Origin: Pseudo-nitzschia pungens
Taxonomy: Eukaryota; Bacillariophyta; Bacillariophyceae; Bacillariales; Bacillariaceae
Length of the DNA stretch: 64,000 nt
Assembly: GCA_037355855.1 (NCBI GenBank)
Contig: CM074762.1
Coordinates: forward strand, 3,224,001-3,288,000
Reading direction: 5' to 3'
Part shown: positions 22,035 through 32,100 of the stretch, piece after piece
Layout: every line of letters starts with the position of its first letter
Position numbering within the stretch: the stretch's first letter is position 1
Program-made: the position numbers and the translations under genes
The notes under the pieces: model-generated
The model's input: only the letters and a program-made list of their open reading frames with translations
What the model was told of the DNA's origin: nothing
Database searches by the model: none

Positions 22035-25000
22035 TTATACTTTGTCTTCGTTACGCATTCGTATTGGCAATCCCATTTCTAAGGCAATTCGAATCAGAAC
22101 CTTCGATTCTGTTACACCCGATGAGGCGAACAGATGCACCGTCCGGAGAGGTTGGCCATGGCCGTGACGAATTTCGTCGACTATAGCGTTGAGTGCCAAA
22201 GAAAGGATTTCACTATCGTACAAACCGTTGTTCCTACCATTGCCGTACTTCTCATTCCAATCAAAAGGAAGAGCATGCAATAATTTGATCGTGGATATAC
22301 CGATTGCTGATGGCTTGATATTGGTTCGCTGAACGGTTCGGAAGGCAGCACGAATAGTGCTTCTGAACTGGATTGCCATGTATTCTGATTGGTTGTCACA
22401 ACTATACGACGCGTCTTTTCCCACGAGTGGAGGAACCGCTAAGACGATACGAAGTCCATCACCAGCATTGATTAGTATGCATTCTCCAGTGGCACACTTG
22501 ACAGATCCCCATTGCGTCTCAGCTATGTTCCGTAGTTCATTGACTTTTTGGGAAAGACTGAATTGCGTTTGGGTGTTGGCGAACGACATCAAGTTTTCGT
22601 CCACAGATAGGTCACATGCCTCATTGATCCAGGCTACTATTACCGTGGATTTATTGGGACCCGTCCTGAGTTTGATAGCGGGGAGGAAATCCTTCCACAC
22701 ACAACCAGCAGATATCTTGAGAGTGCACTTATCGGACACGGAGAACTCAGCCTCGGCAAGTTCTTCATTAACTGTCGGGATTGCTGCCCCAAAACTCGAC
22801 GAAGAATGGCCCAGACTTTCAGCGAGAGCCATCATAGTCTGCATTCGCTGTTGGATTTCTAGGATGGACTCATGTGCAGCTGATGCTCGGGAGTTAAGTG
22901 TGCTAGAGGAATGCTCCTTCATTATCGAGCGCTTTAGGGACAATAGCTTTCGTTTCACTAAATTTGCATCTTCGTATCGCTTCGCTTTCAACATATCCGT
23001 AAACTGCATCTTGAGTTCAGTCTCCTTCTGTTTCATCTCTTCTAACCCCGGGTAAATATATCGGAGGCCTTCCAATTCCCGCAATGCCTTCTCGATATCG
23101 CTGGCACGGAGAAAGTACTTATTTCGCACAGCGTGTTCTCTTTGTTTGACCCATTTTGCTCGTTCTTCTTCGAGTTCTTTCGAACACGCAATGGATATTT
23201 CGGGTTGTTGGGCTGCCCGCAGCAGTGCACTCAATTCCTGCTGGGTGCACGAAGCTGCTCTTTGAACAATGTCTCTGGGATTGCCCTTCCCCATTAGATG
23301 ATAAAGTTCTTTTTGGCGACAAGACATGTCTGGTTTCTTCGGATCAAGTATCGAAATCTGTTCCGACGCTGAAGGAGGTACCATGTAAGTCACGAATTCT
23401 TCGAACGTATCGATAGTGGAATAGTGGTCCTTTTCGTTCGAAGAAAGAAGGGGGCATGCACTGCCAAACAGCCGTACGGTCGATACAAAATCGAGTGGTC
23501 TGAGGTGTACGGAAGTCTCTTCAGACCTTGAACGCTTTGTTTTGGCTCGAGACTCATCCGAGGCGGTGATCATAATGATCTTGACATTCACCCTATTTAA
23601 TATGCACGATAGAAACCGTTCGAGCATCTCACCTGCAATCGTCATTCATAAAGATGCGGCCATCAATGATAAGAATGGAATTTTGTTCTTCCATTTCGAT
23701 CATGATGCGTTCACGAGTTTCCGTGTAGTCCTCTTCATCCCAAATGTCATCCTCAGCTTCGACTATCCACTTCATCACCCTGCAGAGGTCTTCATACAAA
23801 GAGTCTGAGCAGTGTGAAACTCTTGAAGGGGAAGGAAGCCAATAGATTGAATCGATCTCAAAAGACTGAGATCGATCCGCAATATACCGACTAAGCACAG
23901 CAAGAATGCTCCTTTTTCCGGAGCCAGGAACTCCTCCGACTCGAATCACATCGTCTACCCTCAATGATTCCAGGATTTCATAGATATCGACCTCTCTTCC
24001 CACGAACTGACCCGGAACTTCGGGAAGAATGCTGGCGTTTCGGGATCGTTTTGCCGTGATTGATGCGGTCATCGGTGGCGGCGGTTGCTTGAAAAATATT
24101 TCGACGTCGTGGTTGGATTGCTCGGGTAGCAGTTGGTACTTATCCAATAGCGGCGGAGACGGATGTTTTTTGCACTCTTCAATTCCCGCATGGAAGGCCT
24201 CGAGCAGACTTTTCTTCCGCTGTAAAGACTTGTAAAATCCCCTTGCAAAATTGACAGGACCTTGGTCGAAGAAGGTGGTTTCTCGTTGCAACGATACCAC
24301 ATGAGGAATTCCTGCCTTCAAAAAGGCGTCTGCTAGACTGTAAGAGTTGCAAGAAGAGATCAGCACCACTTGGACCTTGCTGGTAGCGACCATTTTCTTC
24401 AAAGAATCGAAAGGCAAAGCTTGCATGTACCCAAATCCGTTTTCGAGTGTGAGGCATTCAGCCTGGGCCCCGTCACACGAAAAATGAAGCAGCGGGCTCA
24501 ATGATTTAGCAAAAAAAGCCTTGAAATTGTTTGGGGTCGCATTTTGGAACACGACCTCAATGTTCTTATCCTCGGAACATACGTCCTTCAGACATCGTGC
24601 CTCGCGGTCAAAATCACGAAAAGGGACAGCCACGTGTTGCATGGTTTTTCTGTCAAAAAAGGCGAGTGGCGCAGCTTGAAAGACCACAATTCGATCCACA
24701 AACCTCTTTGCGTCGTCCGAGGGGTCTTTCGTCTTCTTCGAGATAGCACAAACAACATCATTGACCGCATCACGAACGCCAGTATCGTGATTATCGCTTT
24801 GTTGGTCCTCGTCTCGACTCGTTGTTGAAATTTCCACATTGATGTCCAGGTCCTTGGAGTTTTTCCGTTCGACTTCATCGATTTCAAAGGTACCCCGGTC
24901 CCAATTTTCAATTGCTTCTAATGCAAGGTTTCTGCCTGAGCTCGAAGTCGTACTTGGAAACACTGGGTTTGTAGTACGCGCCACAACTTTTGGCTCGCTT

Positions 25001-27003
25001 TCGGAATCCAATGAACGATATGAAACTTCGTTAACGATCGAAAAAGTCGATGGATCGGATCCGAGCAAAACTTCTTGCTTGATGGATTCTTCTTTGTCAT
25101 CGTCGTCATCATTGTTGGATGCCGCGTCGAGGTCGGCCATCACCGGGCCGTTCTCAACCGACGACGGAAGCGGTACGTTGAGTCGTTCAGCAACCGATGG
25201 ATCGTCGTCCTCCGTCTCCAGTTCGTTCTTTTTGTGCAACAACCGCTTGATGGCTACGATGATGAATTTGCGATCGATCTGGTTGTGGTAGAGACCACTT
25301 ATTTCTTTCACGCTGGCGTTGACCGCTAATGACGCTAGCAGGGCCCGCGCTCCCGTATTCGTAATATCGTTTTCTGCCAATCCCAAAACCTCGAGGGTGT
25401 CGTTGGATTCCATGGCCTTGGCCAATGCCCGGACCCCATCATCACCGATTCCGTTCCAGCCCAAATAGAGTTTTTGCAGGACGCATCGTTTGTTGGTTTG
25501 GATGGATTCGGCAATGTATTCGGCGCCCCCGTCGTGCAGCAGATTTCCGTCTAGGTTCAATTCTGCCAGCGTCGAATTGGTGTGAAAAAACGAGATGGTC
25601 CGAGAGTCGACCGGCGTGTCACCGTTCGAATAGTTCGGCGACAGCTCCCATATTTCGTTTTGTGAAAGATTCAAAAGGGAAAGAGGCACGCCGTTTCGGT
25701 TTTGTGCGAGTGACTCCAGCACCGAAGAGGCCCCCATGCTCCCGATGCTGTTGTCGCTCAGATCTAGTTCGCGAAGGGTCGAGGACAATCGGAACAAAGA
25801 CTCCAGAGCCCGGACACCCCGGTTCCCGATCTTGTTTCCCCGAAGCCGCAGCGTCTTCAGACCCCCCGCACCTCCGGGTGCGGAGAGTTGGCACGAACCA
25901 ATGTGCCCGCCCGCGCCGAGTCCATCGGCCAATTTTTCAATGCCCTGGTCCCCCAGTCCGCATCGTTCCAGGGTGATAGCCTCCAGGAGCTTTGTTGCTC
26001 CGATTCCGTTCACGACGGCATCGATGTTGTGGCTTCCGGTGGAAGGACTCATGTCGATGTTGTTGAGATCCAAGACGGTCAGATTTTCGTAGAGAACTAG
26101 CTGCCCAACTCGGTGGGCGACGATGGGAGAGATCACCGGACGCTTTTCGACCTGGGTGTGTTTGTTTTGGTTTTGTGGTTCTCGTCGAGAAGACTCCGCG
26201 TCGAAACCTTTAACGTCGTCTCCCCCCGTGCTGTTGTTCGATGCGGGCACATGGCATTTTGCCCTGCCTTTGTTGCTTCGATTCCGATGTCCACCGAGGC
26301 TGATGTTGCTGCCGATCCTCGAAAAGCCCGAGAGTCCACTGAGAATGCTGTGCCGGGTGTGTGAGGTGCTGGAGCTGATGCCGCTCACGTTGGTGGACAT
26401 GGAGGCCGTCGAGCTCTCGTCGATCACGGACCCCGTGTCCGGATTCGTCCTGGTTCTTCGCTTCCCCGGACGCTTGAGCATTCTGGCTGCCGACATGCGC
26501 GCCGAAGACCCCCTCGATCGCCAGCCCTTGCTCGAAGCATCATCGGCGTCATTGGTGATTTCGCCCCTTCTCTTCCTCATTGTTGTTGTTGTTGCTGTTG
26601 TTGTTGCTGCTGTTTCGGTTGTTGTCTCTCCCAGCAATTGTTTGGCTTGTTCCAAAGTGTAACACCCCTCGCTCAAACAGAACCCCTTGTACACCAGAAA
26701 CATGCGCATTTCCGCACTTTTGTTATCGCTGTCGCTCCTGCTCCTGCTTCTGCTCCTGTTGTTGTTGTTCTTCTTCTTGCGCAATGCCTCGTCATCCGTG
26801 CCACTGCTTTCGGGTTCGGACTTGGTAACGGTGATGGGTTCCCATTTGTGACTCGTTCCAAACAACTTTACCACTCGCTTGTGCGTCTTGACCTTCGCGC
26901 ACCGATGGCAGAGACCGTGGCTCCTGCAATATTCCTCGAGTTCATTGCCCGAGAGATCCATGGACCGACCGCTTTTGGCGTGGATTACCGTTACCTTATC
27001 CAT
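22035..27003 (-). CDS. Paralogue A: LRR-CHAT-STAND NTPase-macro-like protein, one frameshift
   Basis: About 1655 residues once a single base is skipped. The ATG is at 27003. The first frame runs to a stop at 23629; homology continues in the +1 frame to 22035. N-terminal Cys module: GNELEEYC...CHRCAK (about 19-45), then KGFCLSEGCYTLEQAK. LRRs of ribonuclease-inhibitor type span about 309-586. The CHAT domain starts near 765, with LHFSCDG where the catalytic His would be Asp, and SSCNS keeping the Cys. The STAND NTPase starts at FVGRE, with P-loop GVPGSGKRS near 1021 and Walker-B-like ILIIDGR. UVR-like coiled coils are at about 1270-1370, and the macro-like domain at about 1424-1640. The shift lies at 23632-23633 (CC on plus, GG on the coding strand): dropping one base gives CSEMLERFL, matching SSENLENFL of C. 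Probable role: NLR-like sensor or switch (inference). Confidence 0.85.
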
Positions 27004-29102
27004 GGTTCGTGATCGTCGGACTGTCGGGTCTGGTTGGCGAGTTGTTTCGTTGCTCCCCTGCCGTCGTGTTGATGGTTCTCTATTCGATTCGATTCGATTC
27101 GATTCGATTCAATGCAATTCAATTCAATTCAATGCAATGCAATTCAATTCAAAGCAATTCAATTCGATTCCATGCAATGCGATTCGATTCGATCCGATTC
27201 GATTCAATACAATTCTGCGTCCTGTTTCTGATTTGCTTGAAATTCGTTCGTCATTGTTGGTGGCAAACGGGAAGTACCGTATGCTGCTGCGACTTTGGAA
27301 TGTTGGTAGTTTTACCGGCTCATGGGGTGGTGGAAACACACGAGTCGGTCGATAGCAACGGACTAAATGGTTCGGTAAGATTCACAGTATTTGGCTTTGG
27401 GATGCGATCAATTATCAATTACCGAGGTTGGAATCAATCATGAATCACCGAAGAGGCCCGAGTGAATTTTGATTGATTGATTGTTGAGAGATTGATTTGT
27501 TGAGAGTGAACAATCTCAGAAGAATTTAATAGCCGTAGTAACCTTACTCGTAGTAAGTAACCTTACGGTAGTTATGGGGTGGACGAACGAGTATGGTGGT
27601 ACAGAGCAAGTCATTCTCATCAAAAGCACAAGTAAGATCTTTCAAAACTAAGATTAACCTTACGAGTATGGAAATACAGTAAGGTTACGGTAACCTTACG
27701 AGTATTGAACCATGGCACGGGTATTACCCTGTACGTTAGCGTAATTACCGGTACGTATTCTAACGTATGGTGAAGTCGCACAGGTAAACCTTACCGACGC
27801 CGTAACTCTTCATGAATGTGTTTTTTCAAAATTCAAAACACCTCCGACCTTTTACCGGCAGGCGATTATCCACGTTAAGGTTACTCCTACCTGGTACAAG
27901 GAAGGATACAGGAAGGTAATCGTCAAAAATAGTTTTCGTAGCATGCCAACACCGAACGAAGATGCAGGGGAACCCTTGCACTCGGGAGTGTGCTCGGAGC
28001 ACTGTGGTGGACGGTAAACCTTAACCTTACGAGTAGAATAATGCCAAGGTGCGGTAAGTAAGATTACCCGTACGAGTAAGGTTAACGTACGGTACGTACC
28101 GTAAAGTATGTACGAAGTATATCCGAAAGCGTTCATACGTACCGTAGGTATGAATCTAGAGTACTGTAATTCATTCTTCTACGATGTACCAGTACGTACT
28201 CGTACTAGGTAGAGCCTTATGTATACCGCTACCGGTAAAGTTAATTTACTACCGTATCACTGACCAACATCACGTAAAGTACCGGTATGCAGAACGGTGA
28301 TACGGAACACTTTTTCGGTTGCGTTAAAAATAAAAAAATTCTTGTACCGGTAATTAAGGCCTTAGGTCCTTTTTTCGAAAGAAAATAAATACTTCTAATA
28401 ATTTTCGTATTTATGCCAGTCATAATAAGTGTTGATTAACTTAAGTATGGTTTGCTGGCATCTTTGATCGTGATGCAGCCCATCTTGGGTTATGACCGTA
28501 CTTTACGTTCAAACATAAGGCATATATAATATATCAGTAGAAGCTGAAACTTGCACCTAGTACAGGGTAAATTATCCAAAATTCCCTCTAAGAAATAGGA
28601 AATTCTGTGATGTTGTGTTGTGATTTTTTGTATTTGTGCTAGCTGTTTGGCGTACAGTTTCTGTTGTATGCACCGGCCGTCTTCCACTACGTACCAGTAA
28701 ACCTTACTGCAATCGATTGATTTTGTCAATGCCGTTAATTTCTGAATCATGACAAAATGGATTTAAGCGAAAAAACGTTTTGCGGCTTCTGCTTCGGGAG
28801 CGTGATCTCCGAAACAAAAACTATGATTACGAGTCGGAAGTCTACACCCGCAAGCCAAACAGTAACTTAGTTCGGGTTACACCGAGCTGCACTAGTATCG
28901 CACAGTATTCAAAACAGTTTTGGACAAGCGCTAAGGGATAGATCTCGGTCTAGAAGGGCAGCGGTACAAGTACACCTTAGTAAACACGCAAAACAAAAGA
29001 CGATATCAAAGAACTGGCCATACGTTCGATCTCTGTTCCTTGTCAACGCTCGTTCTCATCTTTGCCTTGCTCGTCGAGAAAGAAAAATTTGTGCAGGTAA
29101 CC
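27004..29102. promoter_or_regulatory. Shared intergenic region between divergent paralogues A and B
   Basis: This 2.1-kb region separates two head-to-head relatives and must contain both 5' regulatory regions. Next to A, 27080-27215 is a degenerate pentanucleotide tract of ATTCG, ATTCA and ATGCA units. 27530-28260 is dense in ACCGGTA and TAAGGTTA words, with exact GTAACCTTAC at 27538 and 27557 and an inverted pair at 27679-27699. I see no gene and no clear TATA box that I would defend. Confidence 0.45.
27679..27699. repeat. Perfect 10-bp inverted repeat, opposite order to 10970-10990
   Basis: GTAAGGTTAC at 27679-27688 and GTAACCTTAC at 27690-27699 are separated by a single G. It is the same word pair as at 10970-10990 with the halves exchanged. 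It lies between the divergent A and B genes. Confidence 0.9.
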
Positions 29103-32100
29103 ATGTCTTTGCGCAATATCAACAAAAAGGTCGAGGTTGCAACAGGTGTCTATTTGCAGGGCCGGGAGTTAGAAGAATTTTGCCAACAGCGTGGAAGATG
29201 CCCGTTGTGTGCCAAAACGAAAGTAAAGAAGAGAGGCCTCAGAGTATTTGGGTCGAAGAGGTGGGAGCCCATTACAGTTGTGCGGACAAAGGTAGCGGAG
29301 AGTGCTTCCAGCCCTCAAAGAAAGAAGAAGAAGAGCTTTTTTTCTCCGAAGAAAGGCGGCAATTGTGATGGAGACAAGGAAACCGTCGAAGAATACCTCG
29401 TGTACAAAGGGTTTTGTTTGAGAGAGGGATGTTTTACCTTGACCCAAGCGAAACGCATGGCCAATTGCGATGCGGCAAGAATTCCTTCCGTTTCCGAAAA
29501 AGTGAAAAGGAGATCTGCATGGAGCACAGCCCCTGCTTCTCAACGTACCATTAACGAAACCCTTCGCAAGCAAAACTCTTCCTCCACCAGATCAGGTCAT
29601 CAGTCGTACCCCCGATCAAAATCCATAGGTAGCCAAATATCTGGATCGGCATCCACAGATAGTGAGAAAGATACCGAACGCACCAAGTCTACGTTTCCGT
29701 CGTTGCAATTTCGGATGCAATTTATAGACGAAAACCATTCCGGTTCACCACCAATCAGCCTCATTATCGACCAGACCTTCCGGACCCTCCAGGGGACAAA
29801 CTCAACTATTGGAGCTTCAATGATTAGGACGATTGATTTGACGGGAATCCGACTTAAGGTTGCGGAGATGAAGGTCCTTGCTGAAGGGCTCCAGACTAAC
29901 ATGAATTACGGAGTGGTGCATTTATCGTCGTTGATTCTAAAAAACTGTGGCATAGACAACGACCGACTCGATATGCTAGGAGCCGCTTTGGCTGGTGCTC
30001 TCCGGCCACCCAAGAAAACATCTGGTGGCGAGAAGTCAAAGACAGGCAGTCCCATTGCAAAGTTTGAGTGCACTCACGCCATGCGGCTCAAGAGACTAGA
30101 TTTGTCAGAGAACAATATTGGCGCGTACGGATTGGAAGGCATCTGCCACTATCTGGAGTCGTCGGCATGCCGATTGGAAACATTGAATTTGTCCCGCAAC
30201 CACATCGAGACAACGGGGGGTGTCAGTATATTCAACGCTTTTCGAAGAAATGTCAAAAGTAGGATTCGGGTGGTTGATTTATCCTACAATCTCCTGCGAA
30301 AGCTGGATGCCGATGATGAAAACAATCCCAATCTATGCAACGGCGAATTAGAGGACAGTAACGACATTGCGGCATACCATGGCAAAAGCTTTTTTAGTCC
30401 ATCCTTTGGAATATATGGTTTTTTGTCCCAAAATCGGACAATTCAGGAATTGAACCTTTCCGGTAACCGCATGCGGAATCGTGGGGTTGAGGCTCTGTGT
30501 GGGGGACTCTGTATCGCTGGACGGCAGGCTAGCCTTTCAATACTACGCTTGGGTTACAATCGCATTGGTGATTCGGGGGCCAAAGCAATTGGAACCTGTC
30601 TAACAATCAATCGATCTCTCACACTAATTGAACTGAACGACAATGGCATTCACAATGACGGGGGAATGTCACTCCTTTCTGCTATGGGTCGTAATACTAC
30701 AGTGAAAGAGATAAGTGGCTTGTGGAGCAATAACATTGATCGTCGATACATCATTGTTTCCATTCGACGACTGCTCTTGTCGATGGAAAGGGGGCAGAGT
30801 GAATGTGATGAGTTCGACGATGATTGTGAGAAAGTCGAAACTGAAGAAAGTGACGATGAAGATGGGGATAATGTCCACGAGGAGCGTGAGTATGCGTTTG
30901 ACACGAAAGTGATTGAAATGTCCGACGACGATCGTAGAGATTCAAAAAGTGGAAGATCAGGGGATCGTGACTGCAACAGACTGCCAGGGGAAGAACGTCA
31001 AGAATATATCACGGCACGTAAGGAAAAAGGCTTTGATCATCAGCATGAAAATATCAGTGATTTATCGGATGATGAGAAACATGAGACGCAGAAAGGCGAC
31101 GACAATGAGATCGAAAAGCACGGGATCTCACAATATGAGATACTTCAAGCAAAAGACTGTAATGATCGTGAATTGGCAATTGATGGAATGATGGAAACTA
31201 ATCAAGAAATGAGTCAAAATATATTTGACCGAGTGACAGTACTGAATTCAGCTCCTCTTGTTTTCTACGAAAAGCAAACAGGAGCTCACAAAGCCATACC
31301 CTTGCATGATGCCAGGCACGAAATAGAAATAATACGAGAGGCAGTGGCAGTGGCGATTACGAAAGGCTCGAAAATCGAAGTCAGAGAAGAAACGGCCACG
31401 CTGAACAGTTTTAAGGCTTTCTTTCCTCGAGGTGAATCGCCTGTTCTGCATTTTTCATGCAATGGTCTGGAGGATGCTATCATGCTTGAAAATGGCCACG
31501 GGTATCTTATGAAGATTTCTTTCGAAAATTTGGAAGAATTAGTCTCCTCTGGGGGTGGCATCCTGCAAGTCGTTTTTGTATCATCGTGCCATGCACTTGC
31601 GGTGGGGCAAGCATTCATAGATGCAGGTGTCCCACACGTTGTTTGTTGTCAGCGAGAAGCGGCATTTCGAGATCCCGTTGCAACTGAGTTTGTAAAACAC
31701 TTCTACCGGAACGCTGCCAAACAAAAGACTGTGATAGAATCCTTTGAGACCGCCGTACAGGAGGTACTTTCGTCTCAATTTTCCGAGAATCTTCGGCAGG
31801 TTGCAAAGCGTTTTAACCTCTTGCGGTCATCTACCGAAGTAGGTACGCCAATATTTTTCAATAAAGTTGTTTCTGATTCAACCAACAATGATATTGATCT
31901 AGAGCAATGTTGGAAGATACCTCCACTCTCGGATCATTTCCTTGGACGAGAACTCGAAATGTTCAAAATTCTTGAGAAAATAGAATCCAATGACTGTGTG
32001 AACATTTATGGCAGTCCAGGACACGGGAAAGATTGCATCGTCTCCGCGGTGGTACGCTATGCCGTAGGACGACGCAGGAGTTTCTCGATCGACCATGCAT

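Noticed and set aside
23594..23633. A 40-nt intron (GTGAG...AATAG) at the frame break in paralogue A
   Set aside because: It would remove LERFLSCILN, which aligns with paralogue C, and is far shorter than the three introns I can support (176-660 nt).
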